Part shown: in pieces, positions 9,473-18,830 of the stretch | How the letters are laid out: every line of letters starts with the position of its first letter | Numbering within the stretch: the first letter of the stretch is position 1 | Source of the DNA: QHXW01 sp963768075 | GTDB lineage: Bacteria; Acidobacteriota; Terriglobia; Bryobacterales; Bryobacteraceae | Length of the DNA: 64,000 nucleotides | Reading direction: 5' to 3' | Assembly (NCBI GenBank): GCA_963768075.1 | Contig: CAVYHD010000051.1 | Location: 452,889-516,888 of the forward strand | Notes under the pieces: generated by a model | Seen by the model: the letters and a program-made list of their open reading frames with translations, nothing else | Told to the model about the DNA's origin: nothing | Databases searched by the model: none | Made by a program: the position numbers and the translations under genes

Positions 9473-10780
9473 TCATTGACTCACACAGCGAAGTCCCGCG
9501 TAGACGTACTGGTAGTGCGGTTGAAACCAGTTGCGGAACGAAGGGCGCAACATGCTGGCGGCGGTTCGGGTTGAGCCGCCCTTGATCACATAGTGCTTGC
9601 CATCGAAGAAACTGGCGGAGTAGCCCGGATAGAAGGGGAAGGGCGCGAATCCGTCAAAGGGAGCGAAAGGACTGGAAGTCCATTCCCATCCGTTTCCCAA
9701 CAGACCCTCTACACCGAACGCGCTGCGACTTCGCGGGAAGGCATTGACCGGTGCCGGATCCCATCGATGAAAATCAAAATAACCGTGGTCCGAGCCGGGC
9801 GCTTCAAATCCCCAGGGGTAAGGCCGTTCGATTCCGTCCGGCGAACCGTAGGCCGCGCGGTGCCACTGGGCCTCTGTGGGCAGCGTCTGATTACTCCAAC
9901 GTGCGTAAGCGCTGGCTTCGGCATGGCTTAGATACACGGGCCACTCGAGCGGTAATGGAACCTCATCGAACATTGTGCGGTAGTACCAACCGCCGTTCCG
10001 GCGCCTCCAGAAAACAGGGTGGCTGATGTTCTGTTCGGTCTTCCACTGCCAATCGGCCGCTGACCACAGGGATTGGTTTTCGTAGCCACCGGCGTCGATG
10101 AACCGCAGGTACTGGCCGTTGGCCACCTTGTACTGATCGATCTCAAACGCGGGGACGTTCACACGGTGAGCGTCATACTCGTTGTCCCAGCCAAATGTGG
10201 TCGTGTCGCCGCGGGAGAGTCCCAGTGTCGCCATTCCGCTAGGAATCGCGATCGTGCGGGATTTGACAGGGCCGGCCGCCGGCGTTGGCGCGCTCGTCTG
10301 CGGAGTCTTCTCTTCAATCGGCATTTGGTGGAACATGTACGCCAGCGTTTCAGCGTGCATCAGCCGGTGCTCAATGGCGACGTTGAGCAGCGCAGCCGCT
10401 TCGAAGGGGTTGTTTACAAGTGCAACATCGAGAGCCTCTCGAACGCGGCGGGTGTAGCCATGCACCTCAGTCAGCGACGGCCAATCGCGAGGCTGATCGG
10501 ACGGAAGTCCCCCATCAACGGGGTCGATGCCAAATGCAAAAAGCTGATCGAACTGCGGGTGGAAGGAGGGTAGGCCGGGAATGCGCGGTCGAAGGAGATT
10601 CCAATCGAATGCCTCCAGGTGACCGACGTAGAAGACAATCCGGTGCCTCTCCGGAATGGGGCGTTGGTGAAGCGCGGAGGGCCTGATGATATCGAACAGG
10701 CGGTCCGTTTGGCTCCGAGCGGCGGACAGGCGCGCCAAGAGATTATCTTGAACCTCCACTTGAGCATGCGCAGCGAGCAT
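9473..10780 (-). CDS. egtB: Ergothioneine sulfoxide synthase EgtB
   Basis: Non-haem iron enzyme joining hercynine to cysteine or gamma-glutamylcysteine with oxygen. The DinB-like N-terminal half carries the iron ligands: HLEAFDWN near 50 and the HxxxHxE site HRLMHAE near 160. The C-terminal FGE-sulfatase/C-type-lectin-like half includes WSNQTLPTEAQWHRAA and GNGWEWTSS and ends in GLRCVSQ. About 435 residues. I place the start at the ATG at 10780 because CAGGAG lies seven bases before it; the in-frame GTG at 10804 would put that site inside the gene. It is the first gene of the egtB-egtD unit. Confidence 0.92.
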   Translation of the reverse strand: MLAAHAQVEVQDNLLARLSAARSQTDRLFDIIRPSALHQRPIPERHRIVFYVGHLEAFDWNLLRPRIPGLPSFHPQFDQLFAFGIDPVDGGLPSDQPRDWPSLTEVHGYTRRVREALDVALVNNPFEAAALLNVAIEHRLMHAETLAYMFHQMPIEEKTPQTSAPTPAAGPVKSRTIAIPSGMATLGLSRGDTTTFGWDNEYDAHRVNVPAFEIDQYKVANGQYLRFIDAGGYENQSLWSAADWQWKTEQNISHPVFWRRRNGGWYYRTMFDEVPLPLEWPVYLSHAEASAYARWSNQTLPTEAQWHRAAYGSPDGIERPYPWGFEAPGSDHGYFDFHRWDPAPVNAFPRSRSAFGVEGLLGNGWEWTSSPFAPFDGFAPFPFYPGYSASFFDGKHYVIKGGSTRTAASMLRPSFRNWFQPHYQYVYAGLRCVSQ

Positions 10781-10886
10781 CTGTTTCTCCTGGAGTTCAA
10801 CCACTATAGATGAGTCTAGACCTATATCGGAGTCACAAAATGATCACAAGTGGGGTGAAATCGTACGATAGCGGAGCGGTTTGGCA

Positions 10887-12083
10887 TCAGGCGGGACGCA
10901 ATGCCGTGGCCCGAAGCATACCGTACGCCGCCATAGACGTGACCGAAGCGATCGCGCATACCGGGAAGTAGCCGTAGCGATCGATGATTGCCCCGAGCGC
11001 TGGAGAGGCCACGGCCTGCATGGCGCCGTACGCCGAGACGAGGAGCGAGACGGCAAACGCCGCCCGGGCGCCTTCGTAAACGTCGAGGGGCATTGTATAA
11101 AGATTCACGCTGAAGGCCGAAACCGCCAGAATGCTGCCCGAGATCCCAGCGATGGCCCATGCCGCGCTGGGAGCGAAGGGAACCGCGATCGCCACCAGGC
11201 CTGCGACCGCGCACCAGGAACACACGCGCGTGCGGGCCCGAAGAGGATCGCTTCCCGCGCGCGCCCAACGAAACGAGAGCCAGCCGCCCCCGAAGCCGCC
11301 CAGCATCGCGGCCAATGGCGGCAGCCAGGCGAAGTAGGCGGCTTGCACGAACGATAGTTTGCTGACTTCCACCAGATAGAGCGTGGTCCAATTGCTCCAG
11401 AGCGAGTAAGTCACCATGCTGAGAGCGTTGGCGATCATGAATCCCCACATGCGAGGGTCGCGCAGAATCTCCAGGCTGCTTGCCAGTGGTTCAACCTTAG
11501 ACTTTTGTACAGGCGGGGCCCCGCGCGCGACTGAGTTCCATAGCGGAATCCATAGAAGCCCGCCGATTCCCGTGACGACGAACGCCGCGCGCCAGTGATA
11601 CCGAACCGCCAACCATGTTGCCACGGGCGGCGCTAAAATTGCGCCCAAAAATACCGCCGCCTGATTGAATCCATTGCCCAATGCCCGCTCGGCCGGCGCA
11701 AGATACTCATGCATGGCTTTCCCGGCCGCTGGAATTCCTCCCGCTTCCGCGATCCCGAGCCACGCCCGGCACGCGATGAGACCATCGAGGCCGCGCGTGA
11801 ACCCGGTCGCGATGCCGGCCAGTGACCACATTCCAATGGCGAGCGTGATGCCACGGTTCAGGCCGATGCGGTCGATCAACAGCCCGGCAAATGGCGCGGC
11901 CGTCGCGTAGGTTATGGAAAACGCGGCCAGGATCCAGCCGTACTCGGCATTGTTCAAATGAAACTGCGCGCGCAAGAGCGGCGCGAGCGTGGCGAGCGAT
12001 TGCCGATCCAGGTAATTGAAGCTCGAGGAGAGAAAGAAAATACCGATGACCAGCCAAGGCCTGGAGTGCGTGGCTGGCATCAC
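10887..12083 (-). CDS. MFS transporter, hexuronate/ACS-like
   Basis: 398-residue, 12-helix inner-membrane transporter. The N-terminal signature SSFNYLDRQSLATLAP and the loop-2/3 region DRIGLNRGITLAIGMWS are typical of the anion:cation symporter (ExuT/hexuronate-like) branch of the major facilitator superfamily. RAWLGIAEAGGIPAAGK contains the conserved helix-4 motif. The substrate is probably an organic acid or sugar acid. Its ATG overlaps the stop codon of the upstream TPR gene by ATGA, so the two are co-translated. Confidence 0.85.
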   Translation of the reverse strand: MMPATHSRPWLVIGIFFLSSSFNYLDRQSLATLAPLLRAQFHLNNAEYGWILAAFSITYATAAPFAGLLIDRIGLNRGITLAIGMWSLAGIATGFTRGLDGLIACRAWLGIAEAGGIPAAGKAMHEYLAPAERALGNGFNQAAVFLGAILAPPVATWLAVRYHWRAAFVVTGIGGLLWIPLWNSVARGAPPVQKSKVEPLASSLEILRDPRMWGFMIANALSMVTYSLWSNWTTLYLVEVSKLSFVQAAYFAWLPPLAAMLGGFGGGWLSFRWARAGSDPLRARTRVCSWCAVAGLVAIAVPFAPSAAWAIAGISGSILAVSAFSVNLYTMPLDVYEGARAAFAVSLLVSAYGAMQAVASPALGAIIDRYGYFPVCAIASVTSMAAYGMLRATALRPA

Positions 12084-13762
12084 TGAAACTGGATCGTGGC
12101 CACTTCTCCCACGGTCGCCAGCTTGGCATCGCGTTTGGTGAAATACTCCACCACTACGGGCCGCGACTTTTGTACACCGCAGCCTAGTTTCTGGTCGCCG
12201 CCGCCGAGAATGGCGAGATTGGAGGGATCGCGAATTAGCAGGCGTGTGAGTTTGTGATCCGCTCCTTCAATTACCAGGCGCAGTTGCCGGCCGAGACAAT
12301 CGACGCGTGTGAGGCTGCCGGCGGTGCGGCCGTCGGGCTTGGGACCGTCCCACCACTTCTCCACTTTTTCCGGAGCCGGACCTTGCCCCGCATTCGCCTT
12401 GGCTTCGGTAGTGCGCAGATCGGCGATGGCTTGCGCCTTCAACCTGCGGATCTCCTGCTCGTGCTCGGCCGCCATTCGCTGGCGCTCGGCTTCCTGCCAG
12501 TCCAGACGCTGCTGATCGATCGCCACCCGCGCGGCGGAGTAGCGCTCGCGTTCTTCGGCGGTGGTGGCGGCATGCTCCGCATTGTGCCATGCCTGCGCGG
12601 CCTTGTCGAAAACCTTTTCATCCAAACACGCCTTGGCGAGCTCTTCCCAACGGCCGGCTTCGCGAGGCGCAAGCTGCGCTGCCTTCTCGAGATACTGAAT
12701 GCGCTTGACGCCTTCGGTCTGGCGCCGGCCGATCAGCGTATACGCTTCCGCGAGCTTGGGGTTAAGCTTAAGCGCTTTGTCTAGAGCCGCGAGCGCTTTG
12801 GCGTTATCCGGCTCCAGCCTGGCGTATGCAATGTACGACAGCGCCGATGGCGTGCCCGCATTGATCGCCTCCGAAAAACAACGGCGAGCTTCTTCCAACT
12901 GGTTGTCGCGCAGCGCGATCTTCCCGAGACCTTCATAAGACGCCGCGACATATTCGTGCTCCCGGATCAACGCCTGATACTCCGCGCGCGACGAAGCGCC
13001 GAGCAACAAGTCCGCCTGCGCCAGCCGGACTTCCTTCGATAGCAGCGGCTGCTCCTTGTAATCGCGTTCTACGCTCAGCGCTTTGGCGTCAACTAAGGCC
13101 GTCTGGTAGTTTCCGGCAGCCATGTGCTGGTCGACTTCCTTTTCCATGTCCGCGCGCGACTTGCCGAATGCGTTCAAATAGGCGGGATCCTCATCCGCGC
13201 CCTTCTGGAGGTTGTAAAGCAGAATGCGCAGCTTGGCGTAATAGTCCGGGTTCGTGGCAAAAAGCTGCATACGCGCCCAGTCGCGGTTGCGTTCGCCTGG
13301 CGGGACCGGGCTCCCGAGAGTTACGAGCGTCCCCTTTACCTGAATGGTAGAGAGCAGATCGGCGATGCCACGTTCGATCGCATCCGGCATCCGCCCGGTG
13401 TTGTTCTCGAGAAACAACCGAGCGCACTCACGAAAAACCTCGCGCGGGACAGGTGCATCGGCGGTAAGGAGGATGTCCCAGCGGTCGCGGCCGTCGAGGA
13501 TCGTTGCGGTGGCAGGATACTCGGCGCGTTCTTTGGCATTTTTGAAAAGCAGAATGCGGACTGGGCGCGAAGTCTGCAGATCCGGGTTACCAAGCATGTA
13601 GCCAAGCACGTACCGGCTCTGGTCAAACCACCCTAAGACTTCCCGTCCCGGCTTCCCACCGGCATCCGTGTATAGTTCGAACGGCCCGGTGCGGAATTGC
13701 ACCCAATGGCTCTCGGCGAAGGCGAGCCACGGAACGAGACCCAGCAGAACGATCCGGCGCAT
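12080..13762 (-). CDS. Exported TPR-repeat protein
   Basis: 560 residues with a signal peptide (1-16, ending LAFA). The N-terminal domain (about 18-190) looks like the acidobacterial DUF1570/peptidase-M48-like family without a clear HExxH: the expected position reads FRECARLFLEN. TPR repeats follow (about 210-400), then a charged helix rich in E/R/Q (430-470), and a C-terminal beta domain with two cysteines (CLGRQLRLV, LGCGVQKS). Function unknown. It is co-transcribed with the MFS transporter downstream through an ATGA overlap. Confidence 0.75.
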   Translation of the reverse strand: MRRIVLLGLVPWLAFAESHWVQFRTGPFELYTDAGGKPGREVLGWFDQSRYVLGYMLGNPDLQTSRPVRILLFKNAKERAEYPATATILDGRDRWDILLTADAPVPREVFRECARLFLENNTGRMPDAIERGIADLLSTIQVKGTLVTLGSPVPPGERNRDWARMQLFATNPDYYAKLRILLYNLQKGADEDPAYLNAFGKSRADMEKEVDQHMAAGNYQTALVDAKALSVERDYKEQPLLSKEVRLAQADLLLGASSRAEYQALIREHEYVAASYEGLGKIALRDNQLEEARRCFSEAINAGTPSALSYIAYARLEPDNAKALAALDKALKLNPKLAEAYTLIGRRQTEGVKRIQYLEKAAQLAPREAGRWEELAKACLDEKVFDKAAQAWHNAEHAATTAEERERYSAARVAIDQQRLDWQEAERQRMAAEHEQEIRRLKAQAIADLRTTEAKANAGQGPAPEKVEKWWDGPKPDGRTAGSLTRVDCLGRQLRLVIEGADHKLTRLLIRDPSNLAILGGGDQKLGCGVQKSRPVVVEYFTKRDAKLATVGEVATIQFQ

Positions 13763-13866
13763 CCGAGAGTATTATCGCGCAGGCAGCACAGCGGGTCGGA
13801 GGGGAAACGGCCACCGGTGTTGTTTCGCCTGCCGGCGCATCATTGCTACAATGATTCAAGCCCTTC

Positions 13867-13941
13867 GGCGCTATCGTCTAACGGTTAGGACGGAGCCCTC
13901 TCAAGGCTTAAATACGGGTTCGATTCCCGTTAGCGCTACCA
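13867..13941 (+). tRNA. tRNA-Glu (anticodon CTC)
   Basis: Folds as a cloverleaf. The acceptor stem GGCGCTA/TAGCGCT has one G-U pair. The D arm is GTCT...GGAC. The anticodon stem GAGCC/GGCTT closes a 7-base loop CTCTCAA, so the anticodon is CTC. The T arm is ACGGG-TTCGATT-CCCGT, with discriminator A and an encoded CCA (13939-13941). No intron. An integrase remnant follows 300 bp downstream, so the 3' end of this gene is a likely former attachment site. Confidence 0.95.
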
Positions 13942-14239
13942 ATTTTTCAATAACTTACAGACGGCTTGCTCACACATTTTTGGATTTCCAATTCGGGTTT
14001 TGCGTGATCCGAATGAGCGACGTGCCCAGGCGCTACAGCCAGAATCGTGTCAAGCGCAACTTCTCCCCTTTATGTTCAGTCAGTTTCGCGCGACGAGTAT
14101 TGATCCATCTCCGCACCCGTTTGCTCTGCATCACTAGATATAGAGACTGCTCTTAAAAGGTTGCGAGTTACGAAACGCAGTTGCGGCACGTATCACCTAC
14201 GTCCTCGGGTTCAAAACATCGGCTCCTCAGTTTGAATTG
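13942..14239. other. Gap between tRNA-Glu and integrase remnant
   Basis: No gene is recognisable. I looked by eye for a second copy of the tRNA 3' end here and elsewhere in the window and saw none. Confidence 0.4.
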
Positions 14240-14745
14240 CGCGCTCGTTGAACAGGCTGTGCTGAGTTTGCTGCGCCCTTCTGGAAGTCCCCCCAAGCCT
14301 GCGCAGCCGAGTCATCGCGGCCGGGCAGCGCGTGCGCATAGACCATGGCTGTCACATGCGGATTAACGTGATCCGCTCACCGACGTAAGCAAGCGACTCG
14401 GAACACCGGCGGCGAGAAGATGTGAACCGTGAGTGTGGCGCAGCGTGTGGAGACTGGCGCCATTAGGCAGCTTGAGCTTGCGGCAAAGCAGAGAGACAGC
14501 TGCTGATACAGTGTCGGGTTTCAATGGCGAACCGTCAGGATTGCAGAAGATGAAATTGCCCTGGTAGGAATCGCCGAACTGCTCGCGGTAAGAGTCGAGG
14601 CATTTGACAGCGGATTCGGCTGACCCACCTGCGAAAGTAATCGGCCGATCATGAGGCGGTTGGCTTCAAGATCGGACCACCCCAAGCCCAGCAACTCTCC
14701 CCGCCTTGCCCCCGTTTCGGCATCGAGTTCGAGAAAAGCATCCAT
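14240..14745 (-). pseudogene. Tyrosine recombinase (phage-type integrase) remnant
   Basis: Minus-strand frames give C-terminal catalytic-domain pieces in order. LELDAETGARRGELLGLGWSD holds the first catalytic arginine (14680-14745). NFIFCNPDGSPLKPDTVS and ASLHTLRHTHGSHLLAAGVP hold the HxxR box (14420-14570), and YAHALPGRDDSAAQAW (14300-14345) is the usual tail containing the nucleophile tyrosine. Frameshifts separate them and the N-terminus is missing. Position next to tRNA-Glu identifies the leftover of an integrated element. Confidence 0.8.
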
Positions 14746-14767
14746 GCCTCATGAACTGGTCGCGGCC

Positions 14768-15019
14768 TCAATTAACAATTCCTGTTGCTGCGTCTGGCTG
14801 ATTAACGATCAGGTAGGAGTAGAGCGGTAAAAACAAGACGTCCCTACGGGTAAGATCCTTCCGGCTATGGCCCTTTCCCGGTGTCTGGGCCAAGGAGCAG
14901 AATAGATCGTAGAACTCGGATTGGACCTGATCCGCTGCTTCCTCGCTATCCGGCGCGATGTATTGCCAGATTTCGAAAAGGTCGTCGAGCGCCTGCGGCG
15001 AAACCGAGTAACCACTCAT
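14768..15019 (-). CDS. ParE/RelE-type toxin, C-terminus probably shortened
   Basis: 83 residues of the ParE/RelE fold: an N-terminal helical hairpin (SPQALDDLFEIWQYIA), then GHSRKDLTRRDVLFLPLYSYLIV. Family members normally continue for 10-15 residues with a beta strand and a basic tail. Here the frame ends soon after LIVNQPDA, so the toxin may be inactive. It overlaps the antitoxin stop by ATGA, the normal antitoxin-first order. It is part of the tRNA-adjacent island remnant. Confidence 0.75.
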   Translation of the reverse strand: MSGYSVSPQALDDLFEIWQYIAPDSEEAADQVQSEFYDLFCSLAQTPGKGHSRKDLTRRDVLFLPLYSYLIVNQPDAATGIVN

Positions 15020-15294
15020 CCACGCCGTTGCTCAGCGCGCCATAGTGCCTTCTTTGCTTCCAACTGGGCGAGAGACTCCTCTGGTGTCAAACCCTCGCCA
15101 CGGTCGAATTGGGCAAGTCCCCGCTCAATCTTCTCGTTGAAAGCCCCTTTATTCTCTTGAAGCCAGCTTTCCTGAGCATCGAGCGATTCCAGGGTGCGGT
15201 GGATGACCTCCGGAGGGCTACCGAATACTCCGGTTTGCAATCGCTTCTGAATGAGCTTTTCGTCTTCGGGCTCAAGATTGATCGTCATTGCCAT
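15016..15294 (-). CDS. ParD-like antitoxin
   Basis: 92 residues. The N-terminal ribbon-helix-helix-like segment TINLEPEDEKLIQKRLQTGVF and SPPEVIHRTLESLD match the ParD/CopG antitoxin group. The charged C-terminal helix is the expected toxin-binding part. It is directly upstream of the toxin gene with an ATGA overlap; such pairs bind their own promoter and autoregulate. Confidence 0.75.
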   Translation of the reverse strand: MAMTINLEPEDEKLIQKRLQTGVFGSPPEVIHRTLESLDAQESWLQENKGAFNEKIERGLAQFDRGEGLTPEESLAQLEAKKALWRAEQRRG

Positions 15295-15563
15295 CCTTTA
15301 CAGCAAGCGCAGGGGCCACCACCTCTATCATCTCCCCCAGGATGATTGTCGTATCCTGCTTCTGTGGTGAGGTCACCTCCGCACTTGGGATTGCGTCGCC
15401 TCCGGAACGGTACGATATCGAATTGCGAAGCTCAATATTTCGTGCCGCTGCGGCAAGTCTTCAGAGAGACACCATTCCTAAGCCTTCGTCTTAGAGTTTG
15501 CGCGCTCCTGTCCGCGCCACGCTTCTCATTGAGCATTTGTCAAGCTTTATGTCAAGTATTAAT

Positions 15564-15610
15564 CAAAGTTGGTAGTGGGCTACTTCAAAGTAGCCCACTA
15601 CCCCAAAGTT
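15564..15610. repeat. Perfect hairpin flanked by 7-bp direct repeats
   Basis: 15-bp perfect inverted arms 15571-15585 (GGTAGTGGGCTACTT) and 15588-15602 with a 2-bp centre. They are flanked by direct repeats CAAAGTT at 15564-15570 and 15604-15610. The arrangement looks like a tiny palindromic insertion with a target duplication. Confidence 0.85.
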
Positions 15611-15627
15611 ACATCAACTGCTTGTTC

Positions 15628-16011
15628 GTGCTTATTGAGGTACACATCAAATTCAAGGAAATCCTCGATGGCCTGCCCCCCAAACGGCCGCGCTCACGCC
15701 TGGAAACTTACGCCAAACTCATCATAGAACTCCGCCGCGACCGGACATACCGTGACATCGCCCACATTCTTGCTGAGAAATGCCAGATTCAAGTAACGGC
15801 GAGTGAAGTTCACGATTTCGTGCGGGCGAGATCGCGGATAAACGGGAGGTCAGCTAGGCGAATTGCCACCGACTCGACGAAGACGGCCCAAACTGCACGC
15901 ATCGCACCTAATACCCGGAAATTTTCTGCTGACGACGAAGCCCGACGGAAGATCGGCGGACAAGTGAAACGCGAAACGCTGCTGTGCGTGCTGGGGAACA
16001 GGAATCGTTAG
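15628..16011 (+). CDS. Small hypothetical protein, possibly plasmid/mobile-element associated
   Basis: About 127 residues if read from the GTG at 15628. The open frame extends upstream to 15346, but that part lacks coding character and includes the hairpin. The recognisable core is FKEILDGLPPKRPRSRLETYAKLI, then RTYRDIAHILAEKCQIQV and SEVHDFVRARSR. This is a basic, helix-turn-helix-like pattern I associate with short accessory-region proteins in acidobacteria. Function unknown; start uncertain. Confidence 0.45.
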   Translation: MLIEVHIKFKEILDGLPPKRPRSRLETYAKLIIELRRDRTYRDIAHILAEKCQIQVTASEVHDFVRARSRINGRSARRIATDSTKTAQTARIAPNTRKFSADDEARRKIGGQVKRETLLCVLGNRNR

Positions 16012-16229
16012 CGGCGGCGACGGATCCCCTGGTTGGGCAATGGCCATCGAACCTCTGGCGGGCCTCAAGCGGGCAGGCCCATAGATCAAACAGAAAACAG
16101 GGCTAGACCTCGCAGTCAGGAGTTCAGGAGAGCTGAAAGCGAAAAATTCGCCGATCGTAATCTTGGCCCATCCGGTTCCGTCGATAAGTTACACAAAACC
16201 GCTGAGCACACATGGGTGTTCAGACTCAA

Positions 16230-16466
16230 TTAATTCCCTTTGTCCGACGGTAGGGTCACGGTAGTGAACGTGCGGACGCCGAGGTCTTTGTGCGACCACT
16301 CCCGTTCGAAGCCAACGAGGAGACCGATACCCATGGACAGAACGAGCTTGGTTGCTATTTCGGTGGGCGGGAATGGCGAAACCGCCTCCTGCATAAGGGC
16401 TCCGCGGATGCCTGCTGCGGCTATTTCAATATTTATCGGCTCCAGCGGCGTAAAGCAATGCTGCAT
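16230..16466 (-). pseudogene. MgtC/SapB-family membrane protein, 5' fragment
   Basis: 78 codons containing the N-terminal signature of MgtC/DUF4010-type proteins: IATKLVLSMGIGLLVGFEREW, then HKDLGVRTFTTVTL. The frame ends just after the first helix, while the family needs at least 140-220 residues. Only the start of the gene is left. Confidence 0.65.
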
Positions 16467-16597
16467 TTGGAAGATGCATCACAGACAAAGAACGCGCCAA
16501 GCCGACCGCGATTGGGTGCACAAATGCGTACTACGGAATCCACCGCTCCGTGCTGTTGTGCCGCGCGATGTGCATGGTGCACCGCCTGACGACGCGC

Positions 16598-18025
16598 TCA
16601 CGCGTTCGATGCCGGTGGCAGGCAGATTTGGAACGTGCAGCCAGATCCCGGTGTCGGGAGAAGTTGAATATCTCCACCGTGTACGCGAACTGCCCATTGA
16701 GCGATCGAAAGCCCCAGGCCTGCGCCGCCCGGTCCCCGCGACCGGGATTCATCCACCCGGTAGAACCGGTCAAAGATTCTTGCAGAATGTTCGGTTGCTA
16801 TGCCTGGACCATTGTCGGCAACTTCCAAACGGAGGTGTCCCGCGGGCTCGTGCTTCACTCGCACGGAAATAGCACCACCAACTGGCGAGTATTTCACAGC
16901 GTTGTGAATGATGTTGACAAGTGCCTGCCGTAGAAAGACGCGATCGCCTTTCACGTTTACGTCTTCGTCTCCTTCGACTGCTATCCTCTGGCGCTTCTCC
17001 TCAATCAGCACGTCGAACAGCCCGGCTGCTTCACGCGCCAGATCCATTGCGGAAAATATCGTCGGATGAAGTGGAATGCGACCCGCGTCGGCACGAGAGA
17101 TGGTCAGGAGACTGTCTACCAGGGCTGTGAGCCGATTGACTTCCTCAAGCATGCTCCCGATCGTGTCTCGGTATTCCTCGCGGCTGCCGTCTTTCTGAAG
17201 CGCAACTTCGCCAACGCTGCGGATAGAAGTGAGCGGCGTTCGCAGCTCGTGCGATGCGTCTGAAGTGAAGCGCCGCAATTGCTCGAAGGATTGTTCCAGT
17301 CGCGCAAGCAGGCTGTTAAACACCCGCGCCAGGTGCCCGAGTTCGTCGCCGGTTTCCCGGTTGGGCAGACGCTCATGAAGACGCTCCGAGGTGATTTGCT
17401 CAGCGCGGCAAGCCATTTCCTCCAGGGGAGCGAGAGTGCGTTGAGCGAGCAGATAACCGGCAAGACCCGCCAGCGCCAATACCATTGGGACCGCCAGCAA
17501 CGATGCCACAGCCAATTCTTCAAAACGTGCCCAGATGGGCTCCTCGCTATACGCCAAGCGCATCAGGAGAGGGTGGCCGTCCAGCGTGTGGCGGCGGCTC
17601 ACCATCCGGACCGGTGTTCCGTCCGCAAGGCGCGCCGATCGGGCGGAGTATCCACCTTCGCCTTCCCCAGGGACTGGATTGCCGCCGAGCGCCTGACCAT
17701 CCAGCCGCTCATTGCGATACAGGACGCGGCCCTCCAGAGAACGGACTTCCAAGAAGCGTTCGAGCACCTGCTTGGATTCTGGATGGTTGTGATAATCCTC
17801 GCGCAGCGTCAGACTCCCACTGGCGTCGAAGGAAAGAAGCCCCTCGACAGTCTCGATATCCTGAATGGCGTAGTGATCCAATTGGCTTCGCAACTGAAGA
17901 AATAGAAACGACGCCGTGAGGCCCCACGAGAGCACCAGCACGCCCGCCAGCACCAATACGTACCAAAGGGTCAGACGCGTACGGACGTGTCTGGGCTGAA
18001 AGAGTCGAGCGATCAAACGGCTCAT
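16598..18025 (-). CDS. Sensor histidine kinase of a metal/efflux-type two-component system
   Basis: 475-residue membrane kinase. It has an N-terminal helix (about 18-42), a periplasmic sensor of about 130 residues, a second helix (172-194), HAMP (195-247), and the dimerisation H-box SDASHELRTPLTS near 255. The ATPase boxes are NIIHNAVKYS, DNGPGI and GGAGLGLS. The architecture is that of CusS/CzcS-like heavy-metal sensor kinases, but the ligand is not certain. The gene is intact. Its response regulator lies upstream on the same strand at 18831-19514; the two are separated by a decayed gene on the opposite strand, unlike the usual adjacent arrangement. Confidence 0.9.
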   Translation of the reverse strand: MSRLIARLFQPRHVRTRLTLWYVLVLAGVLVLSWGLTASFLFLQLRSQLDHYAIQDIETVEGLLSFDASGSLTLREDYHNHPESKQVLERFLEVRSLEGRVLYRNERLDGQALGGNPVPGEGEGGYSARSARLADGTPVRMVSRRHTLDGHPLLMRLAYSEEPIWARFEELAVASLLAVPMVLALAGLAGYLLAQRTLAPLEEMACRAEQITSERLHERLPNRETGDELGHLARVFNSLLARLEQSFEQLRRFTSDASHELRTPLTSIRSVGEVALQKDGSREEYRDTIGSMLEEVNRLTALVDSLLTISRADAGRIPLHPTIFSAMDLAREAAGLFDVLIEEKRQRIAVEGDEDVNVKGDRVFLRQALVNIIHNAVKYSPVGGAISVRVKHEPAGHLRLEVADNGPGIATEHSARIFDRFYRVDESRSRGPGGAGLGLSIAQWAVRVHGGDIQLLPTPGSGCTFQICLPPASNA

Positions 18026-18098
18026 TTGTTCATCGAACGCGAAGTGACAACTGCGCTCTCTCCCTTATAGCTTCGCTTCGGCCCGCGCGCAACTGGCG

Positions 18099-18793
18099 AT
18101 GCTGAAATTTCTTCTGAAGATTGCCTTCAGAAAAACGTCAGAGAATCTTAAGGCGCAGAGGAGTCCTTTCGATGCTAAAAACGAAACGTGCTTTCGTCAC
18201 GTCAGCAAATCGTTTGGCATCTGCCAGTTTTCCTTCTGCTTATTGTCGGGCCTGATGATGTTTACCCCGTCAGTCAGCGCCAGGAACAAGAAGGCTCCGC
18301 CACCTGCGCCGAAAGATGAAATTGAGGTCGTGGGACACGTCCCCCTCACGGACGGGCCCGTGAGGCGCTTCCTCGCCACTCAACATTACAGCAGTTACTA
18401 TCTTTACGCTGAACACGATGCCGGCAAGAACTCACACTGATCGACGTGACGAAGACGAACCAGCCTTCCGTGCTCGCCGATGTAGCGTACGCTCCCAATG
18501 GCAGTTCCGACAGCCTGTCGTTGGTCGCGGGCACCGCTGCACTCGTTACCAGTGAACCGGCCGCTACTGCAACAGCGCTACCCTCTGCAAACGATCAGAA
18601 TCATGGATTTCTCGGACCCGCAGAACCCCAAGGTTGCCCGTGAGTTCACCGGCGTCACCGCGATGAGCAGAGATGACCGGCGAGGACTGATTTTCGTCGC
18701 AAACGCCGATGGCATCTGGATCCTGCGGCAGCACCTTGCCAGGATCCGGAAGTGGAAAAGGCATACGCAAACTACGTTTTGTACTCCCATTGA
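18099..18793 (+). pseudogene. Frameshifted exported LVIVD-repeat-like protein
   Basis: Three frames in sequence rebuild one acidobacterial hypothetical. A signal-like segment ends VSARNKKAPPP, followed by DEIEVVGHVPLTDGPVRRFL and SSYYLYAEHD (to about 18430). LIDVTKTNQPSVLADVAY continues in a second frame (18440-18590). RIMDFSDPQNPKVAREFTG and RGLIFVANADGIWIL follow in a third (18595-18745), with an ending DPEVEKAYANYVLYSH and TGA at 18791-18793. At least three indels. Such proteins are predicted to be surface beta-propellers; the role is unknown. Confidence 0.65.
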
Positions 18794-18830
18794 GGAGGCT
18801 GGTAATTTCCGAGGATCCGCTGATTGCGCA

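Noticed and set aside
15346..15627. 5' extension of the small protein frame at 15628-16011
   Set aside because: Contains the hairpin insertion and lacks coding character; the core motif begins after it.
13942..16500. A second copy of the tRNA-Glu 3' end as a distal attachment site
   Set aside because: No matching segment seen by eye in the window.
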